A stretch of DNA of 64,000 nt, taken from assembly GCF_016907795.1 (NCBI RefSeq), contig NZ_JAFBCR010000001.1, forward strand, positions 930,001 to 994,000, in the 5' to 3' direction. The DNA is from Kocuria palustris (GTDB taxonomy: Bacteria; Actinomycetota; Actinomycetes; Actinomycetales; Micrococcaceae). A program made the position numbers and the translations under genes. Positions 9,069 to 17,586 of this stretch are shown one piece after another. A model generated the notes under the pieces. That model was not told the origin of the DNA. It searched no databases and worked only from the letters and a program-made list of their open reading frames with translations. Position 1 is the stretch's first letter; the number at the start of each line of letters is the position of its first letter.

Positions 9069-9827
9069 GTGACGGAGAACGACGACAGCAGCAGGGCCGG
9101 CTCGGGCGCAGCCCCCGCCCCCACCGACCCCGCGCCCCGACGGGCCCCCGAGGGGCGGCCCGTGCGGACAGCAGGCCCGGAGCCCGAGGCGCAGGAGGCT
9201 CAGCCGCAGCAGGCCGGCCAGGACCGCGGCAGCGGCGCCGACCAGGAGCCGCCGGTAGTCCCCCAGCTGACGCAGAAGCAGGCCAAGCGCGTCAACGCCC
9301 CGGCACGGGCCATGGTGCTGTCCATGGTGGTGCTCATCGCGCTCGTGCTGGTCTTCTTCTTCCTGCAGCCGCGCCCCGATGCCCAGACCTACCGCCCGGA
9401 CGTCGACGTGCAGCGCGAGGCCGGCTACGCGGCCGACGTCGCGGACTTCGATCCCCTCGTCCCCGACCTTGGCGAGGGCTGGAGCCCCAACTACGCCCGT
9501 TGGGAGGGCCAGCAGTCCGACGGCGTGGACTCCTGGAACGCCGGCTGGGTGACCCCGCGCGGCGGCTTCATCGGGCTGATCCAGACCGATCAGGCCAACC
9601 CCACCTGGACCCTCGAGCAGATCGACTCGCTGCCGCAGGCGGACACCGTTGAGGCCGGAGGCATCGAGTGGGAGGTGCACTTCGGCGAGGACGATGACGA
9701 CGAGCAGCGCACCGCCTGGATCGGCGAGGTCGAGGGCACCACGGTGATCCTGCAGGGCACCGCACCCGACTCCGAGTTCGACCACGCCGCCCAGGCCGTT
9801 GCGGACGCCGCCGACGACAGCGCGTGA
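9069..9827 (+). CDS. DUF4245 membrane-anchored protein
   Basis: 252 residues from GTG 9069. About 78 disordered residues rich in Ala, Pro, Glu and Gln are followed by a single membrane segment (about 82-100, MVLSMVVLIALVLVFFFL) and an extracytoplasmic domain of the DUF4245 type, with YRPDVDV, WSPNYARW and the Trp-rich GGFIGLIQTDQANPTWTL block. Function is unknown in this actinobacterial family. The stop overlaps the upstream edge of the carbonic anhydrase leader, and the glpX-DUF4245-carbonic anhydrase-fumC order is one I associate with Micrococcaceae. Confidence 0.8.
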   Translation: MTENDDSSRAGSGAAPAPTDPAPRRAPEGRPVRTAGPEPEAQEAQPQQAGQDRGSGADQEPPVVPQLTQKQAKRVNAPARAMVLSMVVLIALVLVFFFLQPRPDAQTYRPDVDVQREAGYAADVADFDPLVPDLGEGWSPNYARWEGQQSDGVDSWNAGWVTPRGGFIGLIQTDQANPTWTLEQIDSLPQADTVEAGGIEWEVHFGEDDDDEQRTAWIGEVEGTTVILQGTAPDSEFDHAAQAVADAADDSA

Positions 9828-9880
9828 GCCGCGCCCCTTCCCTCACACCCGCCTACTTCCATCCAACCCAGGAGGATCCC

Positions 9881-10669
9881 ATGACCGCCGCAACGCGCAC
9901 GGACGCGCAGACCGCCCCCGAGCAGCCGTCACCCGCACCTGCCGTCGAGGAGACCCTCGAGGCCGCCTCCCCGTCGGCCGAGCAGCCGACGACGACGGCG
10001 ACCGCGCCTGCTGCCGCCGCAGCGCAGCTGACCCCTCGCCAGGCCTGGGAGAAGCTGCAGGCCGGCAACCTCCGGTTCGTGGAGGGCACCTCGCAGCACC
10101 CGAACCAGAACGCCTCGCGGCGCGAGTCCCTGACGCAGTCGCAGAACCCGTTCGCCACGATCTTCGGCTGCTCGGACTCCCGCCTGGCCGCAGAGATCAT
10201 CTTCGACCTGGGCCTGGGCGACACCTTCGTGGTCCGCACCGCCGGGCAGGTCATCGACGACGCCGTGATCGGAACTCTCGAGTACTCGGTCGAGGTGCTC
10301 AACGTCCCGCTGATCGTGATCCTCGGCCACGACAGCTGCGGAGCCGTCACGGCCACGCGCGAGTCGGTGCGCAGCGGCGAGATGCCGCGCGGCTTCCAGC
10401 GCTCGCTCGTCGAGCGCATCATGCCGGCCGTCCTCGACAGCCAGCGCGCGGGCCGGGACTCGGTCGACGAGATCGTGGAGGCCAACGTCGAGATGGTGGC
10501 CCACCGCATCCTCGATCAGTCCCGCTCGATCGCCTCCGCCGTGTCCATGGGCCGGGTCGCGATCGTGGGCATGTGCTACAGCCTGAAGCACGGCCGCGCC
10601 GAGCTCACCTTCGGCCACGGCTCGTGGCTGGACGTCCCCGAGCACGGCGGCGTCGAGCACCAGGGCTGA
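9881..10669 (+). CDS. Beta-class carbonic anhydrase
   Basis: 262 residues from ATG 9881, chosen for the AGGAGG 5 bases upstream; an in-frame start at 9824 lacks one. Interconverts CO2 and bicarbonate. Zinc ligands are visible as CSDSR at about residue 97 (Cys and Asp/Arg dyad) and GHDSCG at about 150 (His-x2-Cys). The first ~45 residues are a low-complexity Ala/Pro/Glu/Thr extension before the conserved start of the domain (LTPRQAWEKLQAGNLRF), with no signal peptide. Bicarbonate supply would serve carboxylation steps; that link is inference. Confidence 0.93.
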   Translation: MTAATRTDAQTAPEQPSPAPAVEETLEAASPSAEQPTTTATAPAAAAAQLTPRQAWEKLQAGNLRFVEGTSQHPNQNASRRESLTQSQNPFATIFGCSDSRLAAEIIFDLGLGDTFVVRTAGQVIDDAVIGTLEYSVEVLNVPLIVILGHDSCGAVTATRESVRSGEMPRGFQRSLVERIMPAVLDSQRAGRDSVDEIVEANVEMVAHRILDQSRSIASAVSMGRVAIVGMCYSLKHGRAELTFGHGSWLDVPEHGGVEHQG

Positions 10670-10714
10670 TCTGCGGCCGGGCCGCTCCGCCCTGCGAGCG
10701 GCCCGGCGGGACTC

Positions 10715-10720
10715 TAGACT
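10715..10720 (+). promoter_or_regulatory. -10 element (TAGACT) of fumC, leaderless
   Basis: TAGACT ends 6 bases before the fumC ATG (10727), with only GGCCCC between. Confidence 0.65.
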
Positions 10721-10726
10721 GGCCCC

Positions 10727-12139
10727 ATGACTGAGAACACGTCCGAATACCGCATCGAGCACGACACCATGGGCGAGGTCCGCGTACCCGCGGACGCCCT
10801 CTACAGCGCTCAGACCCAGCGCGCCGTCCAGAACTTCCCGATCTCGGGCAAGACCCTGGAGCGCCAGCACATCCGGGCGCTGGCCCAGGTCAAGAAGGCC
10901 GCCGCCAAGGCCAACCAGGAGCTCGGCGTCCTGGACGCCCAGCGCGCCGAGGCGATCCGCAGCGCCGCGGATCGCGTGGCCGCCGGCGAGTTCGACGACC
11001 AGTTCCCGATCGACGTCTTCCAGACCGGCTCCGGCACCTCGTCCAACATGAACACCAACGAGGTCCTCTCCAAGCTGGCCTCGGACGAGCTGGCCTCCGC
11101 GGACGTCACCGTGCACCCGAACGACCACGTCAACGCCTCGCAGTCCTCGAACGACGTCTTCCCCACCTCCGTGCACGTGGCCGTGACCTCCGCGCTGAGC
11201 AACGAGCTGATCCCGGCCATGGAGACCCTGGCCGCATCGCTGGAGAAGAAGGCCGAGGAGTTCTCGGGCATCGTGAAGTCCGGACGCACCCACCTCATGG
11301 ACGCCACCCCGGTGACCCTGGGCCAGGAGTTCGGCGGCTACGCTGCGCAGGTGCGCTACGGCATCGAGCGCGTCCAGTCCTCGCTGCCGCGTGTGGCCGA
11401 GGTCCCGCTCGGCGGCACCGCTGTGGGCACCGGCATCAACACCCCGGACGGCTTCTCGGCGCGCGTGATCGAGCTGCTCGGCGAGGAGACGGGCCTGCCG
11501 ATCACCGAGGCGCGCAACCACTTCGAGGCGCAGGCCAACCGCGACGGCCTGGTCGAGGCCTCCGGGCAGCTGCGCAACATCGCGTACTCCTACATGAAGA
11601 TCAACAACGACCTGCGCTGGATGGGCTCCGGTCCCAACACCGGTCTGGGCGAGATCGCCATCCCGGACCTGCAGCCGGGCTCGTCGATCATGCCGGGCAA
11701 GGTCAACCCCGTGATCTGCGAGGCCGCGATCCAGGTCAGCGCCCAGGTCATCGGCAATGACACCACAGTGTCGCTGTCCTCCACCAACGGCGCGTTCGAG
11801 CTCAACGTGGGCATCCCCGTGATGGCCGCCAACCTGCTCGAGTCGATCCGCCTGCTGGCCAACACCTCCACGGTCATGGCCGAGAAGATGATCGACGGCC
11901 TCACCGCCAACGAGGACCGCTGCCGCTTCCTGGCCGAGGCCTCCCCCTCGATCGTGACCCCGCTGAACAAGGCGATCGGCTACGAGTCCGCCGCCAAGAT
12001 CGCCAAGTACGCGGTGGCCAACAAGGTCACGGTCCGCGAGGCGACCGTCGAGCTCGGCTACGTGGACGGCGAGAAGCTCACCGAGGACCAGCTCGATGCC
12101 GCCCTGGACGTCACCACCATGATCGGGCAGTACAAGTGA
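10727..12139 (+). CDS. fumC: Class II fumarate hydratase FumC
   Basis: 470 residues, the usual length for the iron-free tetrameric fumarase of the TCA cycle. The superfamily signature [11 protein letters not shown] lies at about residues 318-328, with the catalytic serine in the flexible loop; the [14 protein letters not shown] and [17 protein letters not shown] blocks are intact. The ATG is placed 6 bases after a TAGACT -10, implying a leaderless mRNA. A 19-bp terminator hairpin follows. Confidence 0.97.
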   Translation: MTENTSEYRIEHDTMGEVRVPADALYSAQTQRAVQNFPISGKTLERQHIRALAQVKKAAAKANQELGVLDAQRAEAIRSAADRVAAGEFDDQFPIDVFQTGSGTSSNMNTNEVLSKLASDELASADVTVHPNDHVNASQSSNDVFPTSVHVAVTSALSNELIPAMETLAASLEKKAEEFSGIVKSGRTHLMDATPVTLGQEFGGYAAQVRYGIERVQSSLPRVAEVPLGGTAVGTGINTPDGFSARVIELLGEETGLPITEARNHFEAQANRDGLVEASGQLRNIAYSYMKINNDLRWMGSGPNTGLGEIAIPDLQPGSSIMPGKVNPVICEAAIQVSAQVIGNDTTVSLSSTNGAFELNVGIPVMAANLLESIRLLANTSTVMAEKMIDGLTANEDRCRFLAEASPSIVTPLNKAIGYESAAKIAKYAVANKVTVREATVELGYVDGEKLTEDQLDAALDVTTMIGQYK

Positions 12140-12169
12140 GCGATCTCCGGCGCTGATCCGCTCGGCCCC

Positions 12170-12212
12170 ACGACGGCCGCCCTGCGCACCCGATGCGCAG
12201 GGCGGCCGTCGT
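12170..12212 (+). terminator. fumC terminator
   Basis: Perfect 19-bp stem, arms 12170-12188 and 12194-12212, five-base loop, 31 bases after the fumC stop. Confidence 0.85.
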
Positions 12213-12274
12213 CGTCCGCTCACAGCTGATGTCAGGCGCCTCACGAAGACCCGGCCGTCGATCGCATGCGCGCT

Positions 12275-12280
12275 TACGAT
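12275..12280 (+). promoter_or_regulatory. -10 element (TACGAT) of poxB
   Basis: TACGAT about 60 bases before the poxB start, followed by a short leader that ends in a good AAGGAG. Confidence 0.4.
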
Positions 12281-12341
12281 GGTGTCATTCCAGACTCTGC
12301 GCGGGCCGCCCCCTGAAGCGACCGCGCCCGAAGGAGACGAT

Positions 12342-14087
12342 ATGAAGCTCGCAGACCAGATCGTGGCCCAGCTCCAGCAGGCCGGCGTCCGCCGGATCTA
12401 CGGGATCGTGGGCGACAGCCTGAACCCCGTGGTCGATGCCGTGCGCCGCACCGGAGGTGCCGCCCAGGGCGGGATCGACTGGATCCACGTCCGCCATGAG
12501 GAGGGCGCGGCCATGGCCGCGGCCGCCGACGCCCAGCTCACCGGTGAGCTGGCCGTGTGCGCCGGTTCCTGCGGCCCCGGCAACCTGCACCTGATCAATG
12601 GGCTGTACGACGCCCAGCGCACCGGGGCGCCTGTGCTGGCCATCGCCTCGCACATCCCCTCGGCGCAGATCGGGCAGTCCTTCTTCCAGGAGACCCACCC
12701 GGACCGCCTGTTCAACGAGTGCTCCGTGTACTCGGAGATGATCTCCACGACCGACCAGTCCCCGCGCGTGGTGCGATCGGCGATCCAGAAGGCCACGACC
12801 CTGCACGGCGTGTCCGTCGTGACCCTGCCCGGCGATGTCGCCGATCTTGAGGCGACCGCCGAGACCCCGCAGTGGAAGCCGGTCATGGGCGCCAGCGTGG
12901 TCCCGGACACCGACTGCCTGGTCGAGCTGGCCGGGGTCCTGAACAAGGCCGACAACGTCGCCCTGTTCGTCGGCGACGGCGTCCGCGACGCCCACGACGC
13001 CGTGATCGAGCTCGCCGATGTGCTGGGCGCTCCGATCGGGCACTCGCTGCGCGGCAAGGACGCGATCCAGTTCGACAACCCGTTCGACGTCGGCATGACC
13101 GGCCTGCTCGGCTACGGCGCGGCCGCGGAGGGCATGAAGGATGCCGATGTCATGGTCATGCTCGGCACCGACTTCCCCTACGACCAGTTCCTGCCGGACA
13201 CCCTGACCATCCAGGTCGACCGCGACGCCTCCGTGCTGGGGCGCCGCACCCAGGTCGACTACCCCGTCCACGGCGACACCCTGGCCACCGTGCAGGGGCT
13301 GCTTCCGCTGCTCAAGCGCAAGCGCAGCCGGTCCTTCCTCAAGAAGACCCTCAAGCGCCACGACCGGATCATGAACCATGCCGTGGGCGCCTACACCCGC
13401 AACGTCAAGAGGCTCTCCCCGATCCATCCGGAGTACGTGGCCAGCGTGCTGGACGAGGTCGCCGCGCAGGACGCGGTGTTCACCGCCGACACCGGCATGA
13501 CCAATGTGTGGCAGGCCCGTTACATCCGCCCGTTGGGAACCCGCCGGATCATCGGCTCCTTCAAGCACGGCACCATGGCCAACGCCCTGCCGCATGCGAT
13601 CGGCGCGCAGTTCGCCTACCCGGACCGGCAGGTCATCTCCATGTCCGGCGACGGTGGCCTGTCCATGCTGCTGGGCGAGCTCGTCACGGCGGCCACCTAC
13701 CGGCTGCCGCTGACGGTCGTGCTCTTCAACAACTCGACGCTCGGCATGGTCAAGCTCGAGCAGCTCGTGGACGGGCTGCCCGACTTCGGCGTGGACGTCC
13801 CGGACACGGACTACTCCCAGGTCGCAGCCGCCATGGGCTTCCAGTCCCGGCGCGTGGTCAAGGCCAAGGAGGTCGAGCCCGCCCTGCGCGAGGCGCTGGC
13901 GCACCAGGGGCCCTCGCTCGTGGAGGTCATCACCGACCCGAATGCCCTGTCCATGCCGCCGCAGATCTCCTCGGACCAGGTCTTCGGCTTCGCGACCGCG
14001 ATCAGCAGGGTCGTGATGAACGGCGGAGCCGGCGAGGCCGTCTCGATGGCGCGCTCCAACCTGCGCAACATCAACGCGCTGCGCTGA
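12342..14087 (+). CDS. poxB: Pyruvate dehydrogenase (quinone) / pyruvate oxidase PoxB
   Basis: 581 residues from ATG 12342, which has AAGGAG five bases upstream. A thiamine-diphosphate, FAD enzyme that decarboxylates pyruvate to acetate and feeds electrons to the quinone pool at the membrane. The N-terminal PYR domain opens with IYGIVGDSLNPVVDA, has the HVRHEEGAA segment with the catalytic glutamate, and the C-terminal PP domain shows the ThDP motif GDGGLSMLLGE at about residue 436 ending with FNNS. The C-terminal segment resembles the membrane-binding tail of E. coli PoxB. The quinone-linked function follows from the family; acetolactate synthase is the main alternative but start and spacing of motifs favour PoxB. 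Confidence 0.88.
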   Translation: MKLADQIVAQLQQAGVRRIYGIVGDSLNPVVDAVRRTGGAAQGGIDWIHVRHEEGAAMAAAADAQLTGELAVCAGSCGPGNLHLINGLYDAQRTGAPVLAIASHIPSAQIGQSFFQETHPDRLFNECSVYSEMISTTDQSPRVVRSAIQKATTLHGVSVVTLPGDVADLEATAETPQWKPVMGASVVPDTDCLVELAGVLNKADNVALFVGDGVRDAHDAVIELADVLGAPIGHSLRGKDAIQFDNPFDVGMTGLLGYGAAAEGMKDADVMVMLGTDFPYDQFLPDTLTIQVDRDASVLGRRTQVDYPVHGDTLATVQGLLPLLKRKRSRSFLKKTLKRHDRIMNHAVGAYTRNVKRLSPIHPEYVASVLDEVAAQDAVFTADTGMTNVWQARYIRPLGTRRIIGSFKHGTMANALPHAIGAQFAYPDRQVISMSGDGGLSMLLGELVTAATYRLPLTVVLFNNSTLGMVKLEQLVDGLPDFGVDVPDTDYSQVAAAMGFQSRRVVKAKEVEPALREALAHQGPSLVEVITDPNALSMPPQISSDQVFGFATAISRVVMNGGAGEAVSMARSNLRNINALR

Positions 14088-14104
14088 TCCGACCGGCAGA
14101 CCGC

Positions 14105-14141
14105 GAGCCGTCCCCGTCCTCTTCGGAGGCGGGGGCGGCTC
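14105..14141. terminator. Hairpin between convergent poxB and Nudix genes
   Basis: Imperfect inverted repeat of about 13 bp with outer arms GAGCCG and CGGCTC, in the 62-base gap between the two stops; likely serves both. Confidence 0.6.
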
Positions 14142-14149
14142 TTCTGCTC

Positions 14150-14668
14150 TCAGCTCCGAGGCGGCTCGTGGGCGCCCGTGGGGTCCTGGGAGGGACCGGG
14201 CTCCGTGGAGAACCGCGTGGTGCCGTCGAAGTCCATGGCGCAGCGGATGCGTCGCAGCAGGTCCTCGCGCATGGGCGGCAGGTCGTCCAGGTCGAACCAG
14301 TCGATCTCCGTGGACTCGTCGTCGTTCACGCGCGCGGTGCCGCTGACGTAGCGGCACCGGAAGGTGTGGTCCAGGAACCGGCATCGGTCGCCGTTCGGGA
14401 AGACGACCTCTCCCCCGGCCTTCACACCGGCCAGGCCCTCGACTTCGCAGACCACGCCGGCTTCCTCGAGGCACTCGCGCACGGCAGCGGCCGCGGGCTC
14501 CTCGCCAGGATCCACGATGCCGGTGATCGGCGCCCAGTTCCCGTTGTCCGCACGCCGCCCCAGCAGGATCCGGCCCTCGTGCAGGACCACGGCGGTCGCT
14601 CCGGGAAGCCAGAGCAGATCATGACCGATCTTCTCGCGCAGGGACAGGATGTACTCGGGAGTGGGCAC
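14150..14668 (-). CDS. Nudix hydrolase
   Basis: 172 residues. The Nudix box is complete: G50, E56, R64-E65, E68-E69, G71, matching GX5EX7REUXEEXGU, so it should hydrolyse a nucleoside-diphosphate derivative using magnesium. An N-terminal region (IGHDLLWLPGATAVV) and a WFDLDDLPPM closing segment are as in MutT/ADP-ribose-type members. The exact substrate cannot be read. The ATG at 14668 is preceded by AAGGAGGAG-like purines. Confidence 0.88.
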   Translation of the reverse strand: MPTPEYILSLREKIGHDLLWLPGATAVVLHEGRILLGRRADNGNWAPITGIVDPGEEPAAAAVRECLEEAGVVCEVEGLAGVKAGGEVVFPNGDRCRFLDHTFRCRYVSGTARVNDDESTEIDWFDLDDLPPMREDLLRRIRCAMDFDGTTRFSTEPGPSQDPTGAHEPPRS

Positions 14669-14801
14669 GGACTCCTCCTTCGATCAGTGCCGGGCCGCCC
14701 GACGACGGCCCGCGCAGCGGCAGCACCTCAGCGTCCCACAGCAGCCCGGGCGCCGACCGAGAGGCAGCGCCTCGGCCGCGCTGTACGCTCGGGCGGCGCT
14801 T

Positions 14802-15314
14802 TCAGACCACGACGAGCGCGGCGGCAGCACCCGCGATCATGGCCGGTCCGAACGGTATGCGCGTCTGCAGGTCGCCGCGATCGCGCACCACGACCACCAG
14901 AGCGGCCAGCCCGCCGAGCACGAAGGCAGCCGCGGTGGCCCACAGCAGCAGCCACAGCGAGTCGAAGCCCAGCACGGTGCCGAGCAGCCCGGCCAGACGG
15001 ACGTCGCCGGCGCCCAGAGCCCCGCTCGAGCCGCGGCGCAGCAGCCAGTACAGCCCCCACAGCGCAGCCGCCCCGATCACCATGGCGAGGATCCGCGCGG
15101 GCTGCCCGGCCAGCAGCCCGGCCCCTGCCAGCCCCGCCGCGGCGGCGATCCAGGCCGGGCGCACGATGTCCCCGGGCAGACGGTGCTCGCGCAGGTCCAC
15201 CACCACGAGCCAGGTGCCCACCACGGCGAGTCCGGTGAGCACGAGCAGCAGCAGAGCCGCAGCAGCCCACTGCGCGGCCCCGCCGTCCAGAACTCCACCC
15301 AGGATCGCCCCCAT
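14802..15314 (-). CDS. Prepilin peptidase-like A24 membrane protein
   Basis: 170 residues with about five or six hydrophobic segments. The aspartyl-protease signature of type IV prepilin peptidases is present: VDLREHRLPGD near residues 39-49 and GAGDVRLAGLLG near 98-109 (the GxGD motif). It lacks the N-terminal methyltransferase domain of full-size PilD, as CpaA/TadV-type enzymes do. No pilin or pilus-assembly ATPase is nearby; the only possible partner in the window is the SAF-domain protein at 34557. Substrate unknown. Confidence 0.8.
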   Translation of the reverse strand: MGAILGGVLDGGAAQWAAAALLLLVLTGLAVVGTWLVVVDLREHRLPGDIVRPAWIAAAAGLAGAGLLAGQPARILAMVIGAAALWGLYWLLRRGSSGALGAGDVRLAGLLGTVLGFDSLWLLLWATAAAFVLGGLAALVVVVRDRGDLQTRIPFGPAMIAGAAAALVVV

Positions 15315-15396
15315 GGACTCGAAGCTAGCCGAGGCGGCAGCTGCGAGGGAGGCCGTGCGAGCAGCTGTGGACAGCAGTGACCACGCTGCGACGACC

Positions 15397-15402
15397 TAAG
15401 AT
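15397..15402 (+). promoter_or_regulatory. -10 element (TAAGAT), leaderless start
   Basis: TAAGAT ends 6 bases before the ATG at 15409. Confidence 0.6.
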
Positions 15403-15408
15403 GGCTGC

Positions 15409-16170
15409 ATGACCCCGTCTGCGAGCGGTCGTCCCTGCGCCGCCCCCGCCACCGATCCGGCCGAGTTCGCCGCCCTGTGCCGGTCCTCCCCCTGGCGCTG
15501 GGGCACGGTGCGCTTCACCCTGAGCTGGCTGGGCCCCGAGACCGCCCCCGTGCGCTGCTGGATCCGCCGCCCGGAGGATCTGCGCGTGGAGGCACTGGAC
15601 GGCACCGCGCTGTACACCTCCACGGATCTCGTGGGCTCGCGCGACGACTTCTACGTCTCCGCTCGCCCCGAGTCCTGGCTCGTGCCTCCTGGACTGCTCA
15701 GCCCCATCTACACCCGCTCGGGGCTGGTCGAGCGCCGTCCGGAGGCGGCCTACGGGGACCCGGTCTTCGGCGGCGGCCGGTGGCAGGCCGTCCTCGATCC
15801 GGTCGAGCTGGCAGGGCCTGCCCCGCAGCCGCTCTACCTCGCGGAGCGGGCCCCAGCGGCCCTCACCGAGATCCGCAGCGCCGTCGATGACGACGGCCGC
15901 CCCGTGCGCCGGGCCGTCGTCCGCCCGCTCGTGGGCTATCGTCCTGTGGAGCCCGGGCATCCGCTGGCTCCCGCACCCACCGCCGTGAGCATCGACGAGC
16001 AGACCGGGATCTGCACCGCGTCGGAGGTGCTCGAGGGCCCCGAGGCCGGCTCCGGTCACCGGCTGCGGATCGAGGCGGTCGACGACTACCTCAACGACGA
16101 CCTGTTCACCCCCGTGTCCTTCCGGCTCACCGACGTCTCCCAGCACCTGCCGTGGAGGCTGCGGGGCTGA
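15409..16170 (+). CDS. Conserved hypothetical protein, 253 residues
   Basis: I do not recognise this protein. It has no signal peptide or membrane segment and normal composition for a soluble protein: early WRWGTVRFTLSW, then RCWIRRPEDLRVEALDG, a middle YTRSGLVERRPEAAYGDP and a terminal DDYLNDDLFTPVSFRLTDV. The mix of short beta-like stretches suggests a beta-rich domain, which is only a guess. The start is set by a -10 hexamer 6 bases upstream and by coding bias. The GT87 mannosyltransferase follows 96 bases later in the same direction, possibly cotranscribed. Confidence 0.75.
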   Translation: MTPSASGRPCAAPATDPAEFAALCRSSPWRWGTVRFTLSWLGPETAPVRCWIRRPEDLRVEALDGTALYTSTDLVGSRDDFYVSARPESWLVPPGLLSPIYTRSGLVERRPEAAYGDPVFGGGRWQAVLDPVELAGPAPQPLYLAERAPAALTEIRSAVDDDGRPVRRAVVRPLVGYRPVEPGHPLAPAPTAVSIDEQTGICTASEVLEGPEAGSGHRLRIEAVDDYLNDDLFTPVSFRLTDVSQHLPWRLRG

Positions 16171-16266
16171 ACAACTTCCGAGTCGCCCGCACGCCTGTCC
16201 GAGACCAGAGCTGCAGGCCCGGAAGCTCCACCGCACGATCCGCTCCCCACCGAAGGCGCCGCGCCC

Positions 16267-17547
16267 ATGCCCTCTGCCGTCCTCGCCGACGAGTCCTCCC
16301 CGTCGGCCCCGTCCGTGCTCCAGCGCCTGCTGATGTGGGCGGGGCTGCTGATCTTCACCGCCGTGTTCATCCTGGTGGTCCACAGCCAGCGTGAGGCCCC
16401 CGGGCTGGACATGCAGGTCTACTGGCGCGCGGCCCAGATCCTGCACGGCCAGAACCCGACGACTGACTACCTCTATGCCCCGAGCCTCGTGGAGGCCGGG
16501 AAGATCGAACTGCCGTTCACCTACCCGCCCGCGGCCGCGATCCTCTTCCATCCGCTGGGGGCCATGTCTCTGGAATCGGCGTGGTCCGTGCTCAAGGCGG
16601 TCAATGCGGGGCTGATCGGGGTGTTCGTCGGAGTCGTGCTGCGCCTGGCCCCGATCTCGCGCGGCTGGTTCCTGCTGCGCCCGGTCCCCACGCTGCTGGC
16701 CTATGCGACGGCGCTGGGTCTGGCCTGGCATCTCTACCCCGTCTGGTTCACGTTCATCTTCGGGCAGATCAATGTCCTCCTGGCCGTGCTGATCCTCGCG
16801 GATCTCGGCCGTCGACGCAGCGGGGGCGCCGGCTCGGGCGTGCTCACCGGTCTGGCCGCCGGCCTGAAGATCACCCCGGCGGCCATGGGCCTGGTCCCGC
16901 TCGTGCTGGGCCGGTGGCGAACGATCATCGGCATGCTCCTCGGCGTGCTGATCACGGTCCTGGGCGCGGCCGTGGTCCTGCCCCGCGAGGTGCTCGACTA
17001 CTTCACGCACCAGCTGTTCTCGACGGATCGTGTGGGCGACGCCGGACGGATCTCCAATCAGTCGCTCAACGGCATGTTGCATCTGTGGGGTCTGCCGGAT
17101 GCCCTGGTCACCCCCCTGTGGCTGCTGCTCTCGGTCGCCGTGATCGTGCTCGGAGGGCTCGGCATCCGCCGCGCGGCGCGAGCCGGCGACCCGTTCTCCG
17201 CCGTCGTGCTGGGCGCGCTCGTGATGCTGCTGATCTCCCCGATCTCCTGGGAGCACCACTGGGTGTGGGTGCTGCCGCTGCTGTTCGCCCTGGTCCCGGA
17301 CCGCCCGCGCAGCGCACCGCCTGCCGAATGGGCAGCGGCCGCGGTGCTGGCGCTGATGATCCTGGTGGCCTTCAGCGACAATCCGTCGGTCATGGCCGCC
17401 GAGTACCTGGGCGACCGCGGGGCCGACGTGGTCTTCAACGGTCCCCCTGCGCTCGAGCGGCTCGGAACCGTCCCCCTGCTCGTCTCCATGGCCGCTGGAG
17501 CCTGGGTCGCGCTGCGGCCCCGGCAGGCATCGGCCGAGGACGCCTGA
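16267..17547 (+). CDS. GT87-family polyprenol-phosphate-mannose-dependent mannosyltransferase
   Basis: 426 residues, polytopic (about 10-11 hydrophobic segments). GT87 enzymes are GT-C fold transferases that use polyprenyl-phosphomannose at the outer face of the membrane, for example in PIM/lipomannan branching. Hallmarks seen: an early Asp in GLDMQVYWRA, LPFTYPPAAA, FGQINVLLA, GLAAGLKITPAAMG and the periplasmic SPISWEHHWVWVL. The acceptor here is not known. ATG at 16267 has GAAGG about 10 bases upstream. Ends at a hairpin shared with the facing phoH gene. Confidence 0.85.
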   Translation: MPSAVLADESSPSAPSVLQRLLMWAGLLIFTAVFILVVHSQREAPGLDMQVYWRAAQILHGQNPTTDYLYAPSLVEAGKIELPFTYPPAAAILFHPLGAMSLESAWSVLKAVNAGLIGVFVGVVLRLAPISRGWFLLRPVPTLLAYATALGLAWHLYPVWFTFIFGQINVLLAVLILADLGRRRSGGAGSGVLTGLAAGLKITPAAMGLVPLVLGRWRTIIGMLLGVLITVLGAAVVLPREVLDYFTHQLFSTDRVGDAGRISNQSLNGMLHLWGLPDALVTPLWLLLSVAVIVLGGLGIRRAARAGDPFSAVVLGALVMLLISPISWEHHWVWVLPLLFALVPDRPRSAPPAEWAAAAVLALMILVAFSDNPSVMAAEYLGDRGADVVFNGPPALERLGTVPLLVSMAAGAWVALRPRQASAEDA

Positions 17548-17574
17548 GCCCCGGCACGAGCTCCGGCCGGGGCT
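17547..17574. terminator. Short hairpin between convergent GT87 and phoH genes
   Basis: Nine-base arms AGCCCCGGC (17547-17555) and GCCGGGGCT (17566-17574) in the 39-base gap. Confidence 0.6.
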
Positions 17575-17586
17575 GAGGCGGTCGGC

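Noticed and set aside
9929-12244. A long minus-strand open frame over carbonic anhydrase and fumC
   Set aside because: Shadow of two certain genes; third-position bias belongs to the plus strand.
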